64,000 nucleotides of DNA from Xiphydria camelus (lineage: Eukaryota > Arthropoda > Insecta > Hymenoptera > Xiphydriidae), in the NCBI GenBank assembly GCA_963678675.1, contig OY783200.1, positions 12,066,786-12,130,785 of the forward strand. The letters run 5' to 3'. Positions 53,176 to 63,131 of the stretch are shown piece after piece. The position numbers were made by a program, and so were the translations under genes. Positions within the stretch are counted from its first letter, which is position 1, and each line of letters starts with the position of its first letter. Under the pieces are notes generated by a model. It had not been told where the DNA came from. It did not search any database and saw only the letters and a list, made by a program, of their open reading frames with translations.

Positions 53176-55838
53176 GGGGAGGAGGGGGCTAGTTGTCACA
53201 ATTTTCATTTTAGTGAAAATATCTTCGGTGATATTGATTTTGATGACGTCCCAATTATTTAAGTAAAAGAGGTAACATTCTTATACAATATTTCATAAAC
53301 AAACATTGACCAAACATTACCAAAAAAAATGTACGTTAGTTGATTTAAAACGATGTGTGTGTGACAACTTACCCCGAGAAGGGGGCTAGTTATCACAGTG
53401 GTTGGGGTTAGTTGTCTCACTGAGAGTAACACTTTATTTTGATTTATAAATCGTCATCTGAGTTACAATTAATGCATACATAAAATGCCAAATTAACATC
53501 AACACACTTATCATGAGCCCATAATCTACAGTTTGTGCATTGCACCCATTTTTCATTAGGTCTGCTCTTTTCCCACGACTCACCGCACACCAGACACAAA
53601 GTTTCTTCTTCGTCGGAGCTGTCTTCTTTCTCTTTTGGCTCTATCTCAGCTGGTACATTCTTAACCGTTTTTTTCTTTGTTGCAAACTCTGGTCGTTTTT
53701 TAACTTTTTCCGTTTTATTTTTAAATTTCGCCAATTCATTTTTAACAGGTGAATCTGTTAAAATGGCAGAAGATCGTTTTCTCTTGTTGGCCCTTACATT
53801 TAGCTTTCTAGGACCCGCTTTTGGAAGCGGTCTAATACTTTCTGGCGTAGGAACTGTAGGAGTAAGTCTTGTCTCGGGAGTTGTTTCAGCGGCAGTCTGT
53901 GCAGGATTTGGAGATGGTGTACTAAAACTGCGGTTCTGCGCAGACGTGGTTGAAATCGAAGATGATGGCCTATGATCTTCTGCGGTTTTGTCGATGTTAT
54001 TACCTTCTTCTGCTGGATTGGGTCTGTTTGTAGCAAAGCCTGGAGCATAGTCAGCTTCAGTAAAAATATTTTGATTGAAGGGAAAGATCCCAGTACAAGA
54101 AAAACCAGCCAGTATGTTTTTGGGAGTAATTGCTGATGGTAACGCTTGTCTAACTATCCCTGGAATATCATATATGGTCATAGTCTTTCCAGGGTTAGTT
54201 CTAATCCAGTCATCGCAAGTCATATTCACATAATGCTTGAACGGTCCAAACACACTCCGATCAAGCGGTTGTAATTTATGTGAACAGTGCGGGGGAAATG
54301 AGAGGACAACGATTCCATTTTCTTTACAAAAGTCGAGGGTTCTAATTGACAAATGCGAATCGTGGTTATCCAGTAATAGTAATATGACATGTTCCTTCGA
54401 ACATTTAACATGCCGGACAAAATGAACCATATATTCGTAAAAGATGTTCTCGTTTATCCATCCTGACGAGTTAGCACTTCCGTTACATCCGGGGGGACCA
54501 TTCGCTATAAAATGTTCACGAAACTTTACCCGGGGAAACACAAAAAAGGGAGGAACAGAATTTCCAGTTGCCGACACACTCAGCGCCATAGTAACTAAAT
54601 CTCCTCGTTCTGCTGAGGTAATTGATCCTATTTGTTTGACTCCCTTTCTGGCAACAACACGCTCTGGTCTTTGCACGGTTCTGATCCCAGTTTCGTCAAC
54701 GTTCCATATGTCACAAGGATTAAAATGGTGACGATCCTGAACGGCAGCTAAGTTTTTAAAAAAGTTAGCTACGTTTACCTCATTGAAACTAGAAGCTCTG
54801 GCTAAGCTGGTGGCTTCTGGTTTTCTGACACTGAGGGTCTTATGTCTTTTCATAAAGCCTTTAAACCAGTCAATACCCGCCATTTCATTAATAGTCCAGG
54901 TTTGAGGAAATTGATGGTTCAAGGCAGTTGCGTATTCTAATGCAAATTTTCTTACTTCATATGGACTCAGTCCAAAATAAATATCCGCCATTTTCTTTAG
55001 ATATGTAACCAATTTTAATTCCTCCTCGTCTGTGAATACTTGGCGAACCTTCTTGTAACCAATTATTTCAGTATCGGGATTGACATTTGGCTTATTACGG
55101 AACTTTTTATAATACCGCGCGAGGGTTCGATAATTAATATTGTAATCTTTTGCCACATTTCGGATAGATTTTCCAGGTTCAATATCTTCAACAGCCCTGA
55201 GCATGATATCCTTAGGTGTATTGCCTCGTTCGGTTAGCCGTTTTCTATTACGTGGCATAATGAATTAGCTGTAAGAAAAAATATTGAACTTAAATTATAT
55301 GTAAATAAACTTCCATTTAATTAGTATCTGCTGAGCACAAATAACAACATTCAGTATTCTTTATTAAATGGTAAATTAATTAATTTGAAAAGCGCGATTC
55401 ATATCTACAATGGATGGGGCTAGTTGTCGCATGTGACAACGTGCCCCGTGTTCGCTGTGACAACTAGACCCCGACGTTGACAATTTATTGAAAGGTTAGT
55501 CAATAAGACACGATAAAAGATAACCTAAAAGTATACGTGTATTTCTGTTCTGCACACTGCCGCCTAACTGAATATACTCCGATCAGATTTAGATGACTTA
55601 GTTGACATAAGATAAATGCTGATTACTAATTTTCTACAAATTTACTTACCTATAACGATTTTAAATATCGATTTGTCACATACACAAGCACTGAACGAAA
55701 TGAAACAAAACTTCTTGTGGCGTGCTTTTCTGACGTACCGATTTACCGGCCGTGTTCTGTACTTCGTAATTATACCGCAAGATAGAGATAAGACACTTGG
55801 GACAACTAGTACTTGAGACAACTAGCCCCCTCCTCCCC
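53176..55838 (-). mobile_element. pogo-like DNA transposon 2 (2.7 kb), apparently intact
   Basis: GGGGAGGAGGGGGCTAGTTG and its inverted copy, TA on both sides (53174-53175, 55839-55840). The motif GGGCTAGTTGTCAC recurs subterminally (53385, 53403, 55425-55470). One uninterrupted transposase gene. Confidence 0.93.
53444..55258 (-). CDS. pogo transposase 2 with PHD finger (604 aa, DDD intact)
   Basis: Residues 1-60 form the psq/CENP-B-type helix-turn-helix (SIRNVAKDYNINYRTLARYY). A second DNA-binding segment (ADIYFGLSPYEVRKFALEYA, MAGIDWFKGFMKRH) follows. DDE_1 core: Asp188 (IWNVDETG), Asp297 (LLLLDNHDSH) and Asp333 (KLQPLDRSVFG) are all present. A Pro/Ser/Thr-rich, basic linker (about 420-550) ends in an acidic DSSDEEE patch, then a C-terminal PHD finger: CLVCGESW, WVQCTNCRLWAHDKC and YVCINC. 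The single exon has no damage. It would cut and paste the element at TA sites; the PHD may direct it to chromatin (inference). Confidence 0.94.
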   Translation of the reverse strand: MPRNRKRLTERGNTPKDIMLRAVEDIEPGKSIRNVAKDYNINYRTLARYYKKFRNKPNVNPDTEIIGYKKVRQVFTDEEELKLVTYLKKMADIYFGLSPYEVRKFALEYATALNHQFPQTWTINEMAGIDWFKGFMKRHKTLSVRKPEATSLARASSFNEVNVANFFKNLAAVQDRHHFNPCDIWNVDETGIRTVQRPERVVARKGVKQIGSITSAERGDLVTMALSVSATGNSVPPFFVFPRVKFREHFIANGPPGCNGSANSSGWINENIFYEYMVHFVRHVKCSKEHVILLLLDNHDSHLSIRTLDFCKENGIVVLSFPPHCSHKLQPLDRSVFGPFKHYVNMTCDDWIRTNPGKTMTIYDIPGIVRQALPSAITPKNILAGFSCTGIFPFNQNIFTEADYAPGFATNRPNPAEEGNNIDKTAEDHRPSSSISTTSAQNRSFSTPSPNPAQTAAETTPETRLTPTVPTPESIRPLPKAGPRKLNVRANKRKRSSAILTDSPVKNELAKFKNKTEKVKKRPEFATKKKTVKNVPAEIEPKEKEDSSDEEETLCLVCGESWEKSRPNEKWVQCTNCRLWAHDKCVDVNLAFYVCINCNSDDDL

Positions 55839-55999
55839 TACGCTTCTTTCAGATTTAACGAACACTTCAAAATGAAGGACGAATGCCTGAACATGAAGTA
55901 TAAAATTTACGCCAGGACGAAATCATTCCATACAATGAAGAATTTTAATAATTCCCAACGATGTATTCTATATGATACTATTTAATTTTACCAGCTTGT

Positions 56000-56640
56000 T
56001 AACTGGATTTCTCAAGGAAATTATCTCCTTTTATTCAGATTCATTATATGTAACAGCAGTTGAAAAAAATTGCAAATGAAAATACTATGATATAATAGCT
56101 TAAGTCGTACAGTATTTTATATAAAGAGAATAGGATAATATACACATAATAGAACCATGTACATATTATATTACCAAATAAAAAAATGTTTTCTGTTATC
56201 CATCATGTTTTTCCCGCAATTTCTAAAAATTTCCTTTGACCCTTTTTAACGTTATCATCGGAATTAACATTTCAGTTTTTTCTCCGTACTAGTACTTAAA
56301 CCTTTGCCAGTAAACGATATTTGTTAGAGCAAGAGTTTAGCATATTTTAAAATATTCTTCAATGCCTCCGAATAGAAATGAATCGGTGAATCCAAGAACA
56401 GTATAAGTCCAACAAATGACGTTTTGAGTTAAGATAGGTAGCCAAAATGTTTAAAATTCTAAGCTCCATATATTGTCAAGAACCGATTCCTATCAGTCAT
56501 AAGAAAATCCACATATTTAGCATCCCTCATTACAGTTTTCAAGAGCTTGAAATGATGGCCATTAACTCATTGTGAAGTTATTATGTTTTTTCATTTTTTC
56601 TCGAAACTATCTTTATGCATTTGTACTGTTCTTGGACTCA
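56000..56640. other. AT-rich spacer, nothing recognised
   Basis: No coding or structured feature seen beyond AT-rich sequence downstream of the kinase pseudogene. Confidence 0.4.
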
Positions 56641-56689
56641 CCGATTCAAATAGAGTGCGTCTCGCGCCTTACTACGCATGTGCTAGAAA

Positions 56690-56890
56690 ATCGTTCCAAC
56701 TCAGAACTAGGGACTGAAATTACCGTTCGAGAACCAGTTCTGTTCGCGGTTGGAACGCTCGTTGGAATCGTTCCAGAACTAGTTCTGTGTTTGTTGGAAC
56801 AGCTGGGTCAGACTGCGCACACTCCGTCGATTTAAGAACCAGTGCTCGTGTTAGTTGGAACGAACCTAGTGACTGCTCTCGAAGGTTCTC
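56690..56890. repeat. Cluster of GGAACG / CCAGTTCTG short repeats
   Basis: TTGGAACG-type and AACCAGTTCTG-type motifs recur in both orientations (near 56694, 56728, 56750, 56768, 56800, 56838, 56856), resembling a decayed short-period or foldback repeat. Confidence 0.5.
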
Positions 56891-56937
56891 ATTAAATTTA
56901 ATAAAATAATTTGATATTTTTCTTTTTCAAAATAAAT

Positions 56938-57596
56938 GTCAACATAACCACGTAACATAAACAAAGAATTTGTAAATGAAAGTAGTTTTAAAAGTACAAG
57001 TGCAATAAACCCAATTCATAAGTGATGAATATCGATATCGAAGATATCTTGTCAGTTCTAGGAGAGTCAAAAATGCCGCTAGTGGAAGGAGAAGCGGTAT
57101 TGAAAAAGCAGTTTGTATTTTCCTGCGGAATCAAAAAGAGAAACCAAAATGCAGTGAAAATCATCGCTTCTTGCGTACAATCGTCACATGGTACTATTTG
57201 CCGTACTGATTTATGTACAGAAGCGTTGCAAAAACATGTTTGCGTCTTTCTCTGGCCCAGCTGCACTTGCACGTTACTTCTTTATTGTTGTTTACTAGTA
57301 AGATGTTCACTTCAACTTCGTGAGGAGCACTTGTTACATGTGACGATTGTACGCAAGAAGCGACGATTTTCACTGTATTTTGGTTTCTCTTTTTGATTCA
57401 GCAGGAAAATACAAACTGCTTTTTCAATACCGCTTCTCCTTCCACTAGCGGCATTTTTGACTCTCCTAGAACTGACAAGATATCTTCGATATCGATATTC
57501 ATCACTTATGAATTGGGTTTATTGCACTTGCACTCTTAAAACTACTACTAGGTATTTACAAATACTTTGTTTACGTTACATGGTTATCTTGACATT
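56938..57596. mobile_element. Palindrome of about 0.66 kb with coding-like arms
   Basis: Left arm (56938-57210) and right arm (57335-57596) are inverted copies: GTCAACATAACCACGTAACA against TGTTACATGGTTATC-type ends, with ATCGATATCGAAGATATC inside. The left arm reads on the plus strand as NIDIEDILSVLGESKMPL, then EGEAVLKKQFVFSCGIKKR and VKIIASCVQSS, which resembles the segment before the SWIM finger in YqaJ-type transposon proteins. The SWIM finger itself is not in frame. This looks like an inverted duplication of a transposon gene fragment. Confidence 0.65.
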
Positions 57597-58078
57597 CGGT
57601 CCGCAACGACGGCCATCTTAGGAAGAACGAAACGCCACCATACAGTGGTGTCCGACGCGAATAAAAGTTCCGTACGGCGTCAGCGAATAGACCAATCAGG
57701 ATCAAGTATTCCGTTCTGGCAAAAACTCGCACTCCGGATCCTCACTGTGGCATCAGAGTAACGTCACTCAGTGACGCCACCGCGTGACTTTTGGGTGAAA
57801 GTCACGCTTGGCTATCGGGGTGGGAAAGTCTACACAATAGATAATGTAGATCGATTACCATGCATTATGTGTCATTTCATTTGTACTCTACACTTATCGA
57901 TTGAATTCGCGCAAAATTTACGGTCGCCATAATTGTTTTTTTTTCATCGTGCAACCGGCTAAACACCGATGCGAAATTTGTAAGTACAAATTTTACGAAA
58001 TGTAACTGACAGAAAGTGTTTGAATTAAAAGGTAAGCACGATTTCAATTTAATACTTATATGAATAAATGTGAAAAAA

Positions 58079-58612
58079 AATGAACTTTTTATCACATTTA
58101 AAAATGGTTTTAATGCTACGAACTGGAAAATACCTTCGTTTTTACGTTCCATTTACTATCTTTTTTTCAATGTTCCTGTGCTCCGAGCTGATTATACTCA
58201 TTACACAGGTTTTTCTGAATTCCCAATGAAGTTTTGTGCAATCCGATGGATAGAAAATGAGAAAGTAGCTGAACGTACCATATGTATAATTCCAAATCTC
58301 GAGCAATATGTGGAAAAAGCAAAAGCTGACAAGAAAGCTCCTAGCTGTGAAAGTTTTCAAACAGTATGTGAATTACTCCAGGATCCATTGTTACTATCTA
58401 ACCTATTACGAGTTACTATTACGAGCTAAACTTGGATTTTTTCAATCCTTTGCATCGGATATCGAGCCATTTTTAATAAAATTTCAAAGTGATGAGCCAC
58501 TTGCACCTCTGCTGCACGAGTCTCTATTGGCTTTTATGAAAACTCTGATGGCACGATTTGTAAAACAAAATGTACTTGAAGAAGAAGTAAACGTAACAAA
58601 AATCGATATTAA
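58079..58612 (+). pseudogene. Conserved transposon-type gene fragment, family unnamed
   Basis: Plus-strand frame with FFNVPVLRADYTHYTGFSEF, PMKFCAIRWIENEKVAERTI, IPNLEQYVEKAKADKK and ELLQDPLL; a frameshift near 58400 moves on to LLRAKLGFFQSFASDIEPFL, FQSDEPLAPLLHESL and MKTLMARFVKQNVL. I recognise this as a family in many animal genomes (RxDYT, F..KFC..RW.EN..VAER, a later P.L..FQ.D.P..PFL) but do not know its name. It stops at the TTAA where Kolobok 2 begins. Confidence 0.65.
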
Positions 58613-61600
58613 GGGGGGAATCAACCCTTGAATACCTTAAAATTGACTTTTCTTTGGAGCTTTATATCTTTTGATTAGTTGGGCCGATTTTAAAACGGTT
58701 TTCACCATTAAAAAGAGCATAATTTTCCAATTAAAAATAATGTATTGTGAAGAGCAAAATATTAGTACATATGTACATAGCTGGTATGTAAACATAACCT
58801 TAAAATTACATACAAAAATTCTTCCTGTGTGCTGCGCGACAGATATTTTTAAAACTCTTTAAGATACAGAGTTTAGACTTTGCACATCTTATTTAGTATG
58901 TTATAAACAAGAATAATACCAACTAGAATCAAATTAAAATGATTGGTGACAAAGTTACAAATTTTCAAAGTTAGACATTTGTTTTTACTACAAAATTTCA
59001 AGTTTAAAGCACTATAATTTTTAAATGTATTGGAATATTTACAAACCGCTTCCTATTATTAAAGACCAAGCTTTTATGAGCATTTTACAAAAAAAATGAA
59101 GTAAATCCATCCAGTACTTTTTGAAAAAAGTGTCGCGCAAGGTCAAAAAACAGGAAGTGGAGAAAATCGACTTAGAAGTTTCAGTCAAAGAAAGAGGCAG
59201 AGATATTGACATTTGCACACTAATAACCCCCAGGAACATATGAGTCATCTTAGCTAGCTGCTTCTGCTGCCTTCTTTTTCTTTTTTTGCTCAATTCTTGC
59301 TGACTTTGTTGCAGCCTGGGCTCTTTTATCTGCCGTGGCAACTCTTGTGTCATCATTTGAAATTGCCCAGGCTACACACACCTTCCCAGGGATTATGTTT
59401 AGCTCCTCCAAAACTCTCATCTTTCCTCTCACACCATCATTAAAACGAATTACGGCTTCACAGGTTGCAATTTCAACTGATTTTTTGCCAAAAATCTAAC
59501 TTTAGGACAATTTTGCCAAATAAGGGCGTTGAAAGATTCATTAGGATTTTGTGTATACCCACCAACACACCTCTCCAACAAGTCCTTGGCTGAAAGATCA
59601 GTAAATACTTTTCTGCAGGCTTCCATTACAGGTAAAGGAACTGTATTTTTGGTGCTATGTTTGTAATCTTTCACTTTGCCTGCAGAGACCGCTTTTTGAT
59701 AAGGGCACCATGAATCAAGGCCTTGTGGACAGAGGTGGTGGGTGGGTTTCTTGTCTGTAGAGGAAAGATGATAAAAAATTGCCCAAATGGCATTGAACAT
59801 TGAATTTACATCTTTGTTAGACTGCACTGCCATGCCATAGTAATCAGAAATTTTGTCAATCATTTTTTTAGTCAGTCTACCAGCGCCTCCAAGACCTTTC
59901 TTTCCACCAATCATTTTACCTTTACTTTCATCAACCAATTTTCTTAGTCTTATGCCCATTCTTTTTTTGACATGCGCAGTGCACTCCAACTTACTGACTT
60001 TACTTTTATCATAAGGATTATTTTCAGAAACTGCTTTATACGTTTTGGAGTCACCATCTCCAATGTACCTCAAGTATCTCAAACCCCTTTCTTTGACTGA
60101 CCTTGAGAAGAGTGTCAAGATGCCACTTACCTCCATAGAGCCAGAGGAACCTTCATGGTTCTTCTGACACTTAGGGGCATGTTTATCTTGCCATTCTTCA
60201 AACTCTGGGCCAGACTGTGGACCCTTGTACGAGGAACATCCTAAACAGAACAAGGAAAGCACTACAAAATCTAAAACTTTTCCTGATAAAAGTCCAATAA
60301 GTGTCATAACACCAAAGAGGGAAGTGAAGCCCCTTTTCATCCAACTTCCATCTCCACTCACTGTTACATCTTTAGAACCAGTTAGTTCCTCCTCTTCCTT
60401 AGCAGCTCGCTTCATAGATTCATGAGCCACTGAGGTAGTGGCTTCATGTATTGCATCAATCGCTTTGTCAAAAGCTTCATTAGATACAGCTGGGGGAAAG
60501 TCCATGAGGGCTGAAAACTCTTCTAATGCCTTGTGACCTAAACCCAAACTTTTATAGGCATAAACAGCCCGCCGGTTGGCCTCCGCCGCTTGTCTTTTCT
60601 TGCCTACTTTCTCACAACTGCTAACTTCCTTAGTCACACCACACTTTTCACAATGAACTTCGAAGATAGAGTACAAACCGACACTCTCTTTCTCGACGAT
60701 AGAAATTGAGCCAGTCCCACATAAATTGCACACAGTAACTTCGGCGATGGCGTTGAAAACTCGGTCTGAGTCGACTACGCGAAATCCACTCCAATCTTTC
60801 CTTGAATCATTAACAACGGGATTGAGTGATCGGCGAAGTTTTCGTGAAACCGCACTCTCCACCAGGTCAGGTTCATTTGTGGTTTCCGAAGTTACAGTAG
60901 CCTGTGCAGATGAAGTACTTGGTGCATTTTCGGCTTAAAGAAAAACAAAAATCACAAAATATAATTAGTAAATGTTGAATGTTACACTGTCCGAGTTCAA
61001 GTGTAAATACTAACCTCTTGACCCAACTTCTTTCTTTTGCGAGCTGGTAAAACTCTCTCAGGGGGGCTTGAGGGAGCTTCAGATGATAGTTGGGGTTCAG
61101 TTTCATCCTTTTCCTGTAAAAAAATAATATTAGAGAACGAAAAATCGTAAAGTATGAAAAAAGCCAAAACCCCGACGCTAACCTCTGTTTTGCGTGTAAA
61201 CCGATTTCCAGTGAATCTTCGTTTTCCAAACACCTTAGATCGTTTACCAGACGCTCTCTTCTTTCGGTCCTCTCCTTCCATCGTAATTTTACTGAAATAC
61301 TATCTAAAATATCCTCAAATTCACTTGAAGTAAACAAAATTTACTCCCGGAGTCGCGTTCTTTGTTGACAATAACAACAACAACAACAGCTGATGCGTCA
61401 CGGCCTTCTGCTGTTGCTTCTCCACAGAGCAAGCATGACGCTGGGAGGGAGGGTTCCCCCTCCCCCCACTCTACCCCCACAAAGCGGGAACTTTAAAGAT
61501 GTGAAATGTAATGTCTCAGATCCGCATGGCCGAATTTAGGGTCGTAACGCGATCTTCACAGCGCCGTTGCAGTTCAAACAATTTCGTGTTCCAAATATCG

Positions 61601-61763
61601 CACTTGGGCGTTACGACATCGGTTCAGAAAAAACGATGCTGTGAACGAACGGGTGCTCGAATCGTAAAAAATAATACATCGTTTTAAAGAGGAAGAAATT
61701 CTCTATTTTTTGAGCTAAAAAACGAAAAATCGAAAAAAAAAATTTTACGTGTTGATTCCCCCC
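58613..61763 (-). mobile_element. Kolobok/Mutator-like TTAA element 2 (3.15 kb)
   Basis: GGGGGGAATCAAC at the left and GTTGATTCCCCCC at the right, TTAA on both sides (58609-58612, 61764-61767). One minus-strand multi-exon transposase. The TIR shares the GGGGGG start with element 1 but differs after it, so it is a separate family. Its right TTAA is also the boundary of piggyBac 2. Confidence 0.88.
59250..61281 (-). pseudogene. Kolobok/Mutator-like transposase 2, multi-exon, minor damage
   Basis: Exon 1 61183-61281 (MEGEDRKKRASGKRSKVFGK), exon 2 61015-61113 (EKDETEPQLSSEAPSSPPER, then PARKRKKLG) and exon 3 from about 60933. Exon 3 holds a zinc pair (VCNLCGTG, then CEKCGVTKE) and the core: TVSGDGSWMKRGFTSLFGVM, GKVLDFVVLSLFCLGCSSY, YIGDGDSKTY, ECTAHVKKRMGIRLR, DYYGMAVQSN, LCPQGLDSWC and GGYTQNPNESFNALIW. 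Probable triad as in element 1. Near 59490 the frame shifts by one base; the other frame continues with the basic C-terminus (VLEELNIIPGKVCVAW, ending KKKKKAAEAAS) to 59250. The phase of the exon 2-3 junction does not fit perfectly. Otherwise better preserved than element 1. Confidence 0.85.
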
Positions 61764-62244
61764 TTAACCCTTAGCCGGCACACTTCTGGCGCCAACCGTA
61801 GCCGCCACACTTTTGTGTAATAAAAAAAATTACAGTTAATCTTTAACTATTGTCTATGAAGGCAGTATTTGTGGCTTGTAAAAAATTTTCATTTTAATAT
61901 GTTAAATAAAATATAATTTGCAAAAAATTTCGAAAAATTACTTGTTTTACTTAAAAATTCATATCTTTTTCAATTTTGACAATTAGACGCTAAAAGTTTA
62001 ATCACAGATTAACTAGACATAGTACTTTACATAAAAAAATAGTAGGATTGTGGCCTTTGAAAAAAAGGTATTTATTTTGCGAAATGAATATGAGATTTTT
62101 ATATGTTTTTTAAAACTACCATTTTTAAATATGAGTGTCATTTTTAGGGAATATAAATAAAATTAGTTCAACAAATGAATAAAAATAGTTTAGGCAATGT
62201 AGAAACATCTTTTATTGAGAGTAATTTAATAGAAAATATCATAA

Positions 62245-63111
62245 CTATTCGTATTTAACACAAGTTGCACAAAACATCAAGCGGTGTTCTTCGCAAATCA
62301 GTCCTTTGCAATGCGAACAAGCCTCTTTAGTTTTTCTGTCATTCTTTCGAGAACATTCAGCACATCTCATTCTTTTCAATAATTTTACCCGTTCGTAACG
62401 CTTTGCTTCATGAATATCTAAGCCCAAGATTCCAGCAATTCCGATTTTCAAATCTCGACGTAAAGTAGGCAACTCGTATCGTTTCGTCAAATAAGGTCGG
62501 ATAAGATGCAACGAGAGTTTTTCTAAACATGTAATTGCAGAAACCTTTTCCTTGCTATTGGCAGCGTTGAGTTTGCATTTCAACAATATTCTCGCATTTA
62601 TGACAGCTTGATCGAGGATACCATAGAAAATCCGTACTGGCCACCTATTTGTCCTTCGTGTGACTGAATACGAATGACAAAGCTGGTCAAAAGTGTCAGT
62701 ACCACCTTTTGTTTCGTTATAGTGATGAATAATATCGGGCTTACTATTTGTCAATTCTGTTGAATTTATGTAGGAACTAAGTAGCAGCACTATCTTATTT
62801 TTTTTCGGAGTGAAAGAGACAAGTGTCAAATTATCATCGTGACAAAACTGTGCGGCCGGTGGTTCTTTTGAAGCAATCTTCATTTGAGCTGGTATTTCTC
62901 TCTTATTTTTTCTTATTGTTCCTGTCATTTTTGTATTGTATGGTGCAGGAAACATGCGCTTTACCAATGGCACCGACATAAACCAATTGTCGCATGTTAC
63001 TGTACGATGAGTACCATGGATAGGAGTAGTAACGACACGAAAAAAATATTCGTGTATCTTCTCATTACCAACAACAACGGAGCCTTTACCTAAGTATGGT
63101 ACTCCATGTAT
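62245..63111 (-). pseudogene. piggyBac transposase 2, C-terminal exon
   Basis: Starts after a splice acceptor (TTTTCAG) at 63111 with IHGVPYLGKG, then TVTCDNWFMSVPLVKR (second catalytic Asp), TGTIRKNKREIP, LVSFTPKKNKIVLLLS, ETKGGTDTFDQLCHSYS (the paired Asp of the DDD/D active site), TNRWPVRIFYGILDQAVINA and a C-terminal Cys-rich domain (MRCAECSRK, then CSHCKGLICEEHR and CATCVKYE) that binds the element ends. The upstream exon is separated by pogo 3 (from 63132) and not in the window. No stops occur in this exon, so the host gene was good when pogo inserted in or near its intron. Confidence 0.88.
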
Positions 63112-63131
63112 CTGAAAATTAATTATAGGTA

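Larger units (their letters stand above)
52450..55990 (+). pseudogene. eas: Ethanolamine kinase pseudogene with introns
   Basis: Plus-strand pieces of an ethanolamine/choline kinase: VYAHNDLLLGNVLYNE (Brenner-type catalytic HNDLLxxN), VTFIDYEYTAFN (metal-binding IDYEY), then AFDISNHFIEFAG and, after a GT-AG intron at 52787-52858, IDNPDFSLYPEETLQRAWLR, HFFRGCWALIQSEHS and, beyond pogo 2, RFNEHFKMKDECLNM. A two-base deletion after TAFN, a one-base insertion near 52994 and a stop disable it. Because introns persist it is a genomic copy, not a retrocopy. The N-terminal third is only hinted at (NPTLYGASKG near 52480). Pogo 2 sits in the last intron. The family makes phosphoethanolamine in the cytosol. 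Confidence 0.85.
51629..57820. mobile_element. Candidate gene-carrying block with CCCCGATAGC ends
   Basis: CCCCGATAGCCA at 51629 is matched by the inverted TGGCTATCGGGG ending at 57820. Inside the tips both sides have CACGCGGTG and paired CACTG/CAGTG motifs. The interior holds a tRNA-like sequence, an ethanolamine kinase pseudogene, pogo 2 and a palindrome. No target duplication is evident, so this may be two separate small elements rather than one transposon. Confidence 0.35.

Noticed and set aside
53535..53975. 146-aa plus-strand frame with Phe/Val-rich, membrane-like stretches
   Set aside because: Shadow of the Lys/Ser-rich linker of the pogo transposase on the other strand.
57022..57396. 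124-aa plus-strand protein beginning MMNIDIEDIL
   Set aside because: It runs from one arm of the palindrome across the spacer into the other; only the first 50 or so residues resemble a known family.
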